A stretch of DNA of 64,000 nucleotides from Mytilus trossulus (taxonomy: Eukaryota > Mollusca > Bivalvia > Mytilida > Mytilidae). The DNA is taken from assembly GCF_036588685.1 (NCBI RefSeq), contig NC_086383.1, positions 48,566,448-48,630,447 on the forward strand. The letters run 5' to 3'. Position 1 is the first letter of the stretch. The number at the start of each line of letters is the position of its first letter. The notes beneath the pieces were generated by a model that saw only the letters and a list, made by a program, of their open reading frames with translations, searched no databases and had not been told where the DNA came from. Positions 11,709 to 22,475 of this stretch are shown piece by piece. The translations under genes and the position numbers were made by a program.

Positions 11709-13192
11709 TTAACATGTATTTTGGTCAATTAGAAGATATTTTTTCGTATTACTAAACTCTCTTCCTGACACTCTACCATCGCCTTAAACGAAAATGAAAA
11801 GATAAATAATTACAAAAATTACTGATAACATCAAAAGCATAACGTTGATAATTGTATAATGTATTTAGATAAACGTAATTGAAAAAAAACAACTAAATAA
11901 AGTATCATGCAATACTGACCCGGTAACTCAAATCACATGTTCGCTTTCCTAAATGAAGAAATAATGTTCAATATAAAGAGCAAAAGTTTTTGGGCATAGA
12001 AATAAGAGGAAATCATAAGTGTTTTATTCTTCAAATTTCGCATCACAATTCTTTCTATTGTCTGAAACAGAATTGAATAGATAATGAAACAATTAAATAG
12101 CATGTTGGTTTTTTTAGGGAAATTTGACCAATTGAATCATTAATGTTGTACCTTGTTATTCAAACAGATATGGCAGTTACGTAATTATGCTTTGTCTCTT
12201 TGTGTTTTAATATCATATGCTCACCATTTTGATCTAAACGTCTGAAAACCATCATATTGTCAAGTTCTCTGCCACGCTTGCCAATCTGGTATGCAAGATC
12301 TGACGGATAAAAGTATCCACCTCCAGTATAGTCGTATGCTGAAAATTTGCATGGTAACCTAAACAATTCTCCTCTCCAGTTATACTATAAGTGTAATAAA
12401 TAGTATGTAAGTTTTAGGTTTAATATATATTCTTTACTTATAAACATTTGGTAACTGATTTTTTATTTTGTATAGGAAATTTTTATAGTTATATTTGATT
12501 CTTATGAATGCCGCTAAAAAAGGATTGGCCCCTGTTTTCCCTGGTTCTCACATTGTCGGTTAGGTTAAGTTGTGTTGTTTTTTGTCTTTCTTTTTTCGTT
12601 TTTCGAGATGCTTTTTTCGCCATTACTGTGTCCATTAGTCTTCGGCATTTGAGTGTGGATATCACGTTTGTACCTTCTGGCTCTCCATTTCAATTCTCAA
12701 ACCTATCATTTGAAATCATTTTTTATAATATAATTTGTTTAGAATCCAAAGATTTCCGAGAAGTGTGAAATATACATAGTGCTTACTTATGATGGATGAC
12801 TGTTTGTGTTTAACACAATTGTCAGCCCTTGCGGCTGTCTTTGTTTATAAACCCAGGGGAAACGATAAAAAAAATCTTCAGAATTAATAGCGAGTTAAGC
12901 ATATTGATCAGTGTTATATGAAATATTACCAGTTTATTTGATAAATAAAATCGCATTTGCAATAGCTACCGCTCACCTTATTGTTGACCATTACATTACA
13001 TGTGTTGTCACAGTACCACATACATTTGTTTTTGGTACACCAAGCACCGCATATGTTAACCGCTACACATTGAGGTTTGGGTTTTACTTTTCGGAAAATG
13101 TGCCTTACTCTGAATCTACGCCTCCATGCATCGCTTTCCACTAAGAGGAAGACAAGTACTAAAGATAGCAACAGAGTTTTTGCGGCATTCAT
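11709..13192 (-). CDS. Copy A: secreted Arg-rich / six-Cys / EF-hand precursor (149 aa, spliced)
   Basis: Coding exons are 13192-12977, 12384-12225 and 11782-11709 (216, 160 and 74 nt), all bounded by GT-AG. Donors are AAG|GTGAGC and AATG|GTGAGC; acceptors are TTATAG and TTTAAG. Residues 1-22 form a signal peptide with a Leu/Val core ending ESDA. Residues 23-41 are a short basic stretch starting WRRRFRVR. Residues 42-65 hold six Cys spaced C-x5-C-x3-C-x4-C-x3-C-x3-C. The next exon gives an EF-hand loop at 90-101 (DYTGGGYFYPSD; Asp instead of Glu at position 12, so probably weak) and the start of a canonical loop at 123-134 (DQNGDGRVSGRE) that is finished by the last coding exon. The last residue before TAA is Cys, and another Cys lies at 84. 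I chose the ATG because it directly follows the intron-1 acceptor in all three copies. The layout (signal, cationic Cys peptide, EF-hand extension) recalls mussel mytimycin precursors, but the Cys spacing differs. Secretion and calcium binding are inferred; a defence role is a guess. Confidence 0.78.
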
Positions 13193-14077
13193 CTAAAATA
13201 TAGATTTATAAAACTGACACTTTTCAAACGTTCCTTTGCTCCACAATATATATGTACGTACTAGTATTCTATGAAGTAAGCAAAGAATGTTTGTTACAAA
13301 AAAGTAAAATCACAATAATACTGAACTCAGAGGAAAATCAATACGGAAAGTCCATAATCACATGGCAAAATTAAATAACAAAACGCATCAAACGCATCCT
13401 GACTTGGTACAGGCATTTTCAAATGTAGGGAATGGTGGATTAAACCTGGTTCTATAGCGCTAACCCTCTCTCTTTAATAACAGTCTCATCAAATTCCGTT
13501 ATATTTACATGATGCGTTAAATAAACAGTCACAATTAATAAAATAGTCAAAATATGGGTACATCAATCATCATCGCATAACAATTTTAAAAGGGACAATT
13601 TAACAGAACACATGGATTGACTTGAGTGTCTGACGTCATAAAATTTGTATACGTCACATAAATTTGTCGTTCAATGTGCATACAAACAGTTTTAAAATTT
13701 ACATAGGCAATGTAAGCATGTAAAAGTAGACTTTACGTGTAATTCAGTGAGAAAGTTATCAAGAACAAAATGGAAAATAGCAAATGCTTGTTTCCTGATT
13801 AATGTCATCTAAACAACTCATCTACTAAGACATAATTATCATGTATTATCACGCAAAACTTATAAGATATTTTAGTTATGACGTTATGATTTTTCACCAA
13901 GTGCACACAATATCATAGACAATGTATTATGTTCAAGTATCAGAAGCATAAATTCCAAATTAATTGTCTTCTTAAATTAAAAAGTTTCGTATCGGCACAG
14001 GCTGTTGAGATAACTTCTCTTTATCGATTTTTAAATTAAATGAAATTTGGTTGTTAAAACTAAAACAAATATATTAC

Positions 14078-14097
14078 CTTGTTAGTTTCTCTCAACT
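14078..14097 (-). other. Copy A 5' non-coding leader exon
   Basis: The minus-strand sequence AGTTGAGAGAAACTAACAAG is followed by the donor GTAATAT. The same short exon and donor occur upstream of copies B and C (26193-26212 and 47647-47666), with only a few changes. Intron 1 (13193-14077) would join it to the exon that opens with the ATG. The 5' end is placed at the A of a TCAGTT initiator-like motif, which is inference. Confidence 0.55.
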
Positions 14098-14118
14098 GAA
14101 TAAATACTGGTACTTCAA

Positions 14119-14124
14119 ATTATA
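14119..14124 (-). promoter_or_regulatory. Copy A TATA-like box
   Basis: TATAAT on the minus strand lies about 27 nt upstream of the TCAGTT initiator-like motif (A at 14097). Copy B has TATTAT at the same distance. A second AT-rich motif, TTTAAAAG (14134-14141), lies further upstream and is also present in B (26249-26256). Placement rests on comparing the copies; no transcript data were available. Confidence 0.4.
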
Positions 14125-14141
14125 CAAACACTTCTTTTAAA

Positions 14142-15230
14142 CAATGTTATGTATGGATTAACATGTATTGAATTACAACATTTACCCTTTTAGTTGGAAT
14201 AATACCGACAAATGTGGAAATGCACATATCGTTATATTTGAATTATTGGAATGCCAGGTCAATTCTTTGTAAACACTATAATCATTTTTTCCCCGAAAAA
14301 CAATGATTTATTATGAAGAAATATATCCATTTTCATTCATAGACCTTCTCGTGTGTTTGTTTGGTGATTACTTTACTTTTTAAGACTATTCTACATGATA
14401 TTAAAACATTTCCTTTACACTAAAACATGTGTCTACTTATTTGTCCTTTTACGATACAGTTTCAATCAATATATTTAACAGTGAAACTATGACATTCCTA
14501 TCTACATGTCAAACTTGGTTGTTTTTAAAAAGGAACTCATGTGAAAGATTCTTAATTCATGATATCTTAGATTGAATTGCGTAATTTTTATTAATCTCAG
14601 TTGAAAATGCTGATTTTCCTCCTCCCCAAATACTCTACATATTTGAGTTTTATATAAAACTAATTATTTGAGTTTCAAGCTCGGGATTATTTATTTGTGG
14701 AAAAAACCGTATATTATTTTTAGTATTCTATTTTTACGCTATTTTAATTTGTAAATATGTATTTGGTATAACAGTGTCTCGTAAGTCAGTTTTTGGCTGG
14801 ATATTGGTTGTTTTATTATGTATGCATATTGTGTATGAATTATTTTTATAGCAATCAATATGTGACACTTTAATAAACAAATTATTTATAAAATCATTTA
14901 TTTGAATTTGCCTTGGAGTTTGGTATTTTTGTTAATTAAACTTTTTACATGTTTTTTGCATGTTAAAACTTATCAACAAAGATATCATCTAACAAGTATT
15001 TCGATCGATTCCATACAAAACGAAGAATTATAAATGTATTCCAAGTATACACGTACAGTTTATCCTATTATTTTCATCAAACAGGATACATATATGTTTT
15101 TTTCTAATTTCAAAACAAAAATAAATAACGTACTAAATGTTTTTATTAAGATATTGCAATTTTACTACTTCTTTCTTTTGAAAATCTGTTGTTTATTCAC
15201 TAGATGTTTAAAAAACATGACTTGTTTATT
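14142..15230. other. 5' flank of copy A
   Basis: This AT-rich flank lies upstream of copy A. From about 14930 (ACATGTTTTTTGCATGTTAA) it aligns with 28010-28200 upstream of copy B and with 53020-53170 and 53985-54125 beyond copy C. Shared words include TCGATCGATTCCATAC and CATTCCAAGTATA. It is therefore part of the duplicated unit. No gene is seen. Confidence 0.5.
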
Positions 15231-15313
15231 ATTTATTATTTTGAACTGTATCGGAATTTCAATTCATACATCCTCCTTCGCTCGAGCCTTCTCCTTCGTG
15301 TGGTACCATTTAA

Positions 15314-15473
15314 GGAATAACAGTACTGTAGTTGAAGAGTTGCAGAGTTGCCACCGTCAATTGTAGATTTGACGGTCGAAAATGCAGTTTTACTTGCGAC
15401 AGTAAAATGGAGATTTGCGACCGTCAAATCAAAATTCACGGTGGCAACTCTTCAACTACAGTACTGTCATTCC
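15314..15473. mobile_element. 160-bp palindromic insertion (foldback MITE-like)
   Basis: GGAATAACAGTACTGTAGTT at 15314 pairs with the complement ending GTACTGTCATTCC at 15473. The inner arms GATTTGACGGTCG and CGACCGTCAAATC also pair. The left arm has an extra 8-bp CAGAGTTG duplication. The flank TTCAATTCATACATCCTCCT (about 15256-15275) is shared with 28330-28349, but the palindrome is absent there, so it was probably inserted after duplication. Confidence 0.7.
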
Positions 15474-16269
15474 GATTCTAATGCATTACAAAAAAAAATC
15501 AAAAATGCAAATATCTTCCCATGCAATAATATAACGATAGATTTCTTTTAACCGACAATAAGACTCATACGTCAACGGGACCTTCGGGATGTATAAATAC
15601 GCAGCCACATCCAGTCAAAATGTGGAAAAGAGTATGTCTGGTAAGGACCAATTTTGGCTTAAATATGAAAAATCTACCAAATAGGCCGAAAAATGTCACT
15701 TTTCAGATAGTTTTTGTCACAAATGAAAGTGGCCGCATCTGTGATCATTCTCAACCTTTACATATGTTATGTATTATCATCAAATACAACTTACAATTGA
15801 ATATTTAGGATGAACACGATATATGTGCATTGCATTGTCAAAAACAGCCCATATATATGTAGCAGAAGCAATCTACTGTCCATTAAATAAATAAAAGTTT
15901 ACATTTGAACAATTTTGTAAAACTGCTATATTTTGGGGCCAAAAAGGGGTCTTACTGGACCTACTCCTTTAATTACTTACTACAGGTATAAGGAAAGTCG
16001 TCTCATTGGCAATACTACTAATTACTGTTATGTAAAATCAGATGGCTCGCTTTTCTCAAATTCAAAATACTTTTTCAACAACTTTGAGATACTCGTTGAC
16101 GGCGTGTCGCACGACAAAAGTGCTTATTTTATCAAATATGCCCAATCGGAATCATACAAAAATCAACTAACTATTTGAGATGACATTGTACAAAACATAT
16201 GGTTATCAAGATTGACATGATCTTGGGTTCTATAGGTACTGTTTTTTTCTATTAATACTCAATATGATA
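15474..16269. other. Intergenic stretch, nothing recognised
   Basis: Short open frames here (such as 15933-16178) have no recognisable domains. No paralogous partner or repeat was noticed. Confidence 0.4.
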
Positions 16270-18771
16270 AGAAGAATTATAACATAGTTTTAAGGGAAAT
16301 TATATTAGTTCGATTCAAGGCTGGGAATGGAAATCGGTAATATGTAAAATAAATAACAACCCGTCCGAAAAATAGAAATCAGCAGGAGGCCATTAATGGG
16401 TATTCAACACCGGCAATCTCTTAACAAACTTCAAACCTAGAATAAATTCCCAAAGAGTTAAAGTTTTGAGACAGTGAAGCAAAGGATCACCAGTATGTCA
16501 CGATAAGTTGTTTGTATCAGAATACTAGTATAAGATAATCAGATACAATAAAGAATGAAATTTAATAAAAAGATCCAGTTGTTTTTTCTGAAATATTTGC
16601 TCTGTGTTTTACACTTAAATATGTTATACACTTATCACAAACAGTTTCTTCTAAATTATATTATGTCTATAGGTTTTACTAATGCATCAAAGGTTTCTTT
16701 GCGGATTTTACTGGTGTATTATTCAATGAACTTTGATCGAACAAAGAATGTAGTGATTTAGGTGTCTTTTAATTCTTTTAGAAATGTTGGATATAGTCTT
16801 TAAATATAAAAAGGGAATCTTGATTCCCATTATTCACTGTAATATTTTTTGACGATGGGAGTGAAACTTATAAAAATTACTAAAAAACAAAACACGAACG
16901 AAAAGTTGTTCATAAAAGTATCTATCCAATTCTAATGGTAGAAGTTGTAATGATTGTTTTGCATGTTTAAACCTTTTCACATATGTTCTATCTAAATATC
17001 AGATAACGACATCTCATCCCACACCTAAGGTTAACGTTACAAAAAATATACTTCATTGCGATTTCAATGAAATCAATTTGTTCTTTTAGCTATTACCTTT
17101 TTGGAAATTGTATATGGTATTTTTTAATTTCCTTGCAAGATTTGAAACTAGTGCTCTTTAAACATACTCAAAACATACTCAAAAGTCTTGGACATAACTA
17201 TTTCCTGTATTTTGATGGACATGATATTCATTTTCATTATGTCTTTTTATGGCAAATTATTATTAACGGTAGTAAAAGACCTACCTGATATAAACAACGC
17301 TGACTGTTACTGACGTCTATACACTAAATCAATTGGTGGCTGGATGTGTAATGAATAATGTTTTAGTCTTAGATATTTGGTTTGTTTATAAAATTTAGAT
17401 TCTTTCTGTTGCTGTCTAAAAATCAGGAACCAGTAGTTCAATGGTTGTCGTTGGTTCATGTTTGTCATATTTGTTTTATTATAAACTAGACCGTTTAAGT
17501 TTTCTCAATGAAATTGTTCATATTTTCATGCAGGGGCCTTTAATAACAGATCATACAGTATGAGTTTTTCTCATTGGTGAAGGGCTTACGGTTGCCTATA
17601 ATATCTTACAAACACTTGAGCTTTTTTGGATATCTTTCTCGTTGACAATCCTACCCTTCCACATCAGTTTATTTTTATTAGACCTTTTTGTTCTGTTTTC
17701 TCTCATTTTTCAATGTCGATAATCTCAATGGTTTTTTTCACAAGCATTGCTTTTGCAAAAGTTATGACACTGACTGTACTTGTATTTCTTATAATTTACT
17801 GCTAATATTTATCCTTTTTTAACCTATTTCTTTTTATTAAGAACCAATAAAAAAAAATTGTAGTTTTTTTCATATTCATTTTTTATAAAATGCAAATATT
17901 AAAGAACATGAAAAACGTGTTTGACTATTTAACTATCGCAAGTATCTTTTAAAAAACACAGTTTACCTTCAGGATCAGTCAAGATATGACTTAAACACCA
18001 ACAATATATCCAAGCAAAAATGCATAGGCCTAACGACACAATATTTAAAACAACACGACAAACCTACCACTACTTACTGAAATGAAAACACAATTGATGA
18101 AAACATACTTTGGTTTGTTGGTTATAAGAACGAAAGAGAAAACAAAAATTATTTTTAAAAAATCAACCTTTCCGGTCACCATATGGCTTATATTAATGGT
18201 AATTTTCATAAACATATACACTACAAAATATCCATATGCGATATTCATTCGAAGGTCAGTTTGGAGATATTTTTTATTTTTATTCCACTTTCTTTTCAAA
18301 AAAAACCTCCAAGCGGTTATATTAAATACAGTTATGTATTTATTCTTACATCCATATTTTGACGTGTGTTGTTCCGTCATGGTAAGATGACTTGCTTATC
18401 TGCATTCCTGCCATGGGCATATTTATTCTTAGTATTCTAAAAAAGAATCTTTTATTTATGATTGATATATTAAATCAACTGACAAAGTTGGTCATCGATA
18501 TAAGAATGTAAAATGACATGATTTCATAGGAACAGTATTACGTTCTTTGATATTGCTTTTTAGACATTTGGGTATCATTTAAGTGCAGTATTAAACAAAC
18601 ACCAAAATCATGTTTAAAAAAGAAAAAGCATAATTCCAGCAGCAAAAAGTGCAATTTTCCGGCATTTAATTGGTTTAAAAAGAAAAAAAAAGGTCATATA
18701 TCATAAATATGTGTTTACTCGCCGATTGGGATACAGTTATGAACAAATGACTTGCAGGTTATTTGTTTTGT
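16270..18771. repeat. Segmental duplication block, copy 2 (partner 400-3322)
   Basis: It is collinear with the block at the window start, including a degenerate Penelope-tail fragment at 16322-16420 matching the one at 487-625. It ends at the empty TTAA site (18772-18775). No gene is supported; overlapping frames on both strands at 18.05-18.39 kb are chance. Confidence 0.6.
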
Positions 18772-18949
18772 TTAAAAGGAGGACCTTCAAATGAGTGATT
18801 CGGGTTCAACATTTTTTAGTTACAAAACACTTTACTACATTTTGTGAAGCTTTTTTTACTTTTGAATTTATAAAATTTATAGTTTATTATGTTGCTCTGT
18901 TTGGTTTGTAAAGAAGTACATAAAAGTTTGTGTTTGTTACAGATGTCGT

Positions 18950-19310
18950 TTTCTGAAAATGAAGTCAGTTGGAATGTTGGTGAATTCGTGCTTTCCTTTT
19001 GCAGAACCTCATTATAAAATTTACGTCAAACAATAATGATATTATTAACAGCCGGAACAAAATATTTACCGGCTTTGTAATAACATAAGCAACATAATGG
19101 GTGCCACATGTGGTGAAGGTTCTGCTTTTCCTGCCGGATCGCCTGAGATCACCCCCAGTTTAGGTAGGGTTCGTTTGCTAAGTCTTCAAATTTCTATGTA
19201 GTGTCTTTTGTACTATAATTTGTCGGTTTTTCTTTTTCTTTTTTAGCCCTGGCGTTGTCAGTTTATTTTCGATCTATGAGTTTGACTGTCCCTTTTTGTA
19301 TATTTCATCC
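18950..19310 (+). repeat. Dispersed repeat (GCCGGATCGCCTGAGATCA family)
   Basis: It contains GAATTCGTGCTTTCCTTTTG, ACATAATGGGTGCCACATGT, CTGCCGGATCGCCTGAGATC and the tail GTTGTCAGTTTATTTTCGAT...TGACTGTCCC. Minus-strand relatives are at 2325-2560, 42740-42935 and 54410-54510. It interrupts duplication unit B where unit A has the Penelope-like element. It is probably the 3' end of a retroelement; no coding part was seen. Confidence 0.5.
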
Positions 19311-19447
19311 CTCCTGATATATATGTACGTTTGTCTATCGATCTACCCACTTCGTGTTCGTTACATAAATTGTGTACCATTTAACATGCGTTAATCAAAC
19401 CAGATATGATGATGCACCATGAAATGAAGTTGAGTTGTATATCAAAG

Positions 19448-19594
19448 CAGTGGCGGATCCAGGGGAGGGTTCCGGGGCTGGGAACCCCCCTTTTTTGGAC
19501 TATCAATGCATTTGAATGGGGACATATAGTTGTAAACCCCCCTTTTGTCCTGGGTTGGGAACCCCCCTTTTTCAAATGACTGGATCCGACACTG
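19448..19594. mobile_element. 147-bp MITE with CAGTG termini
   Basis: CAGTGGCGGATCCAG (19448-19462) and CTGGATCCGACACTG (19580-19594) form terminal inverted repeats with one mismatch. CAAAG is directly repeated on both sides (19443-19447 and 19595-19599). The paralogous sequence near 7414-7430 runs uninterrupted from ATATTAAAG into the equivalent of TCAC...TTTGACCC, giving an empty site. The interior has GGGAACCCCCCTTTTTT-type runs. CAGTG termini suggest hAT-like mobilisation, though only 5 bp of flank duplication is visible. Confidence 0.78.
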
Positions 19595-20289
19595 CAAAGT
19601 CACGGTCACTTTGACCCTGACTGACCTTTGATCTTTATGTAAGTAAAAACGGTCGTTTTGTATTTTGTGATAAAAATGTGAAGAAGCATCATATGAACCG
19701 GATGATTGGAAACAAAATCAGATATCTCTGACCTTCACATATACCCATGAAATTTCAAAGCAGCAACATGAAAAGGTATTAGTCTCACTATGAGGATACA
19801 TCTAGTTCACATAAGTTTTCTATCTTTATTAGCAATACTAAAACTTACTGCAGGAGATTCGCATTGACTTCATTGACCGATGACAACTTATACCAACTTT
19901 GATTTATTATTGTTTGGTTAATCAACATACAATGGCAAATATTTCATGTTTTGTAAATTCAGGACTATGGTACATTCAAAGTACTGATTTAACCACAAAC
20001 GACCATGTGAAAAGACAAATTTAGTGCGTGAACGTACTTTGTGTCATGAATTAATAAAGGTAACCTTCTTTCCATTTTTGTTAAACTATTTGTCAATTGT
20101 TTAAGAAGTCTATAAAAGGAAATAAGATTAGTTATATGCTACACTATTTAACAGTCAAACACTTTTTTTCTTTGTTGAATTTCGTTAAATTGTCCTACAT
20201 TTTTACTATGTTGAAATTCTGTAAACATTTACATTGGGTAAGGTTTTGTATTCAAATAAGTTCATATTAAGACTCAAGACGAATAGAAT

Positions 20290-20830
20290 TTGGACATTGC
20301 ATGAATAAATAAAGGCAACAGTAGTATACCGCTGTTCAAAACTCATTAATCCATGGACAAAAAACAAAATCGGGGTAACAAACTAAAACCAAGGAAAACG
20401 CATTAAATATAAGAGGAGAACAACAACTCAACACTGAAATGTAATACACACAGAAACGGACCAGGCATCAGACAAAATCCCACGAGAATAACAAATATAA
20501 CATCAAAACCAAATACTTGAATTTGGGATAGACAAGTACTTTGACACGTCTTATCGCAATGTGAATATACACTCAAAAATAAGAGAAACAAACGACGCAA
20601 CGTTAAAATGTCACACACACAGAAACGAACAATAAAATAACAATGACCATATTCCTGACTTGGTACCGGACATTTTTAAAGGAAAAAATGGTGGATTGAA
20701 CCTGGTTTTGTGGCATGCCAAACCTCCCTCTTTTATGACCATGTGAAATATAACATCAAAATGACAACACAACATCACAGGACTACAATATAAATAAATT
20801 GGAGAACACAATTGACAAAGAAACACACGA
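20290..20830 (-). repeat. Two adjacent fragments of a dispersed repeat (GGTTCAATCCACCATTT family)
   Basis: CCTGACTTGGTACCGGACATT and ATGGTGGATTGAACCTGGTT are typical, with the phrase AAACGACGCAACGTTAAAAT repeated at 20590 and 21123. Relatives are at 13310-13480 (-), 27380-27700 (+), 40730-40950 (+), 53740-53900 (-) and 60790-61050 (-). Confidence 0.5.
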
Positions 20831-20879
20831 ACAACAGCCAACAAAAGGCAACAATTTCAAAATCTTAGTATGCCAGAAG

Positions 20880-21110
20880 TGCATTTTTTCCACACAAGAC
20901 CTACTAGTTACGCCCAGATACAAAAATTTGAAAGCCGAAACAAGTACAAAGTTGAACAGCATCGAGGACCAAAAGATCAAACAAGTTGTGCCAAAAACGA
21001 CCAGGGTTTTCTGTTAGTTACCAGAACATCCCTATTATTTAAAATAATTTATACTTTTGCAAACAGTAAATTTTATAACTATACAAAAGATGTACATGAT
21101 AAAACTGAAG
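20880..21110 (-). repeat. Dispersed repeat fragment (ACGAAACG family)
   Basis: CAAGTACAAAGTTGAACAGC, ATCGAGGACCAAAAGATC and TTGTGCCAAAAACGACCAGG are diverged versions of the repeat at 35930-36140. Confidence 0.45.
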
Positions 21111-21243
21111 TATGAGAGAAAACAAACGACGCAACGTTAAAATGTAACACACACAGAAACGAACAATAATATAACAATGGCCATCTTCCTGACTTGGTAC
21201 ATGAACGACACCAGTCTATTGCTCAAGACAGGAAGCATATGAT

Positions 21244-21433
21244 GTGTTTGTGTGTTACTGTGCGTTTGTCCCATATCTGCCTTGTTCGTATCATTTGTGT
21301 GTCCAACTCTGCATACAAATTTTCGTGAACTGAGGAAAGTTGATATTTCTTGAATGTCTTTAGATTTCATAGTTTTGCTAAAGTTTCTATGAAAGCCTTT
21401 ATAAAAGAGAGTCAACAGATACAAAAGTGACAT
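21244..21433 (-). other. Conserved duplicated stretch of unknown nature
   Basis: Minus-strand sequence reading KDIQEISTFLSSRKFVCRV is recognisably similar in DNA to 8460-8575 (GACATCCAAGAAATAT, CACGAAAATTCGTATCC, GATATGGGACAAACACGT), where the equivalent frame has a stop. Both lie about the same distance 3' of the A and B genes. It could be an eroded exon or an old repeat; no family was recognised. Confidence 0.3.
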
Positions 21434-21969
21434 TTAAATCACATACATATCAACAAACAAACACTACAAAAGACATAACATAATCACATAACAAATTTTA
21501 GACTGATCATGTCGAATACTCACCACAAAAACCGGCTGTAACGTATATGAAATTTTGACCTGTTTTGATACAAGTTTACCTATTATATATATATTAAAAC
21601 TGGTATCCAACGAATAATTATAAATCTGCAGTATTCGTTTATCATTAATTGACAGATAACTTTTAAATATCTTGACAAACTACGAGTTTTTAATTAAAGT
21701 CTTTACTGAAAATTTTAGAGTACAAAATACATAAATGAAAATAGTGATCCTAATACATGTATACTGACATTCAATTTGGAAGTAAATAGATGACGATAAT
21801 GACAACGGCAACCGCCACTCGATTCGTAGTAATCTCATATTCTGTTATTGACACAAACAGGTAAACCACTTCCAAGTAAACTTCTGACTAGCTTAGTTCA
21901 AACAATATGATATGATGTAAGGACTTGGGATATACTTCAATGAGGCCGACGCTATTTTAAAGCAAAACG

Positions 21970-22114
21970 TAATCATATGATGCATCATTTATTTCAATAA
22001 AATGTATTGTCAAGGTAATAATGATATATAATTAACGTGAACAATAAAAATAACACTTTTAGGAACTGTCAAAATTATTGTTGGTGTTTCTGGCGTTGTT
22101 TCTTTTTCAAACAT
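21970..22114 (-). other. Copy B 3' UTR exon with polyadenylation signal
   Basis: The acceptor TTTTTACAG precedes ATGTTTGAAAAAG, homologous to the last exon of copy A. AATAAA lies at 21993-21988 on the minus strand. Exon 4 has a donor (AAG|GTGAGT, 22466-22461) nine nucleotides past the stop codon, so the stop lies in the penultimate exon. Confidence 0.5.
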
Positions 22115-22475
22115 CTGTAAAAAGAATACAATCTTATTAAGTATCGTGCAAAACACCACGTGTAAATCTCATAAAATATGGCGCAAAATAATCACAGGGA
22201 AATTTTATGAAATAAGTTAAATGCAACCATTTCTAATAAATTCATATTTTTTTCAAATCATAGATAAGAAGTCAAGCGCCCTTAGTTTAAATAATCATAA
22301 GCACATTTAAAAGATTTAGACAATGTCAAAGGACATTCATTTAAGAATGCAATTATTGAAGATATTTTCCAATGAACATGCATGCTTTAGTTTTTGATTA
22401 ACATAATCTATTAGAACTTAATGCATGTCAAACCTTAATTAAAAAATTTGAAATGATATAACTCACCTTAGAACA

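Noticed and set aside
18045-18390. Overlapping frames of over 100 codons on both strands
   Set aside because: AT-rich, no motifs, antisense to each other, and disrupted in the paralogous block near 2.2-2.9 kb.
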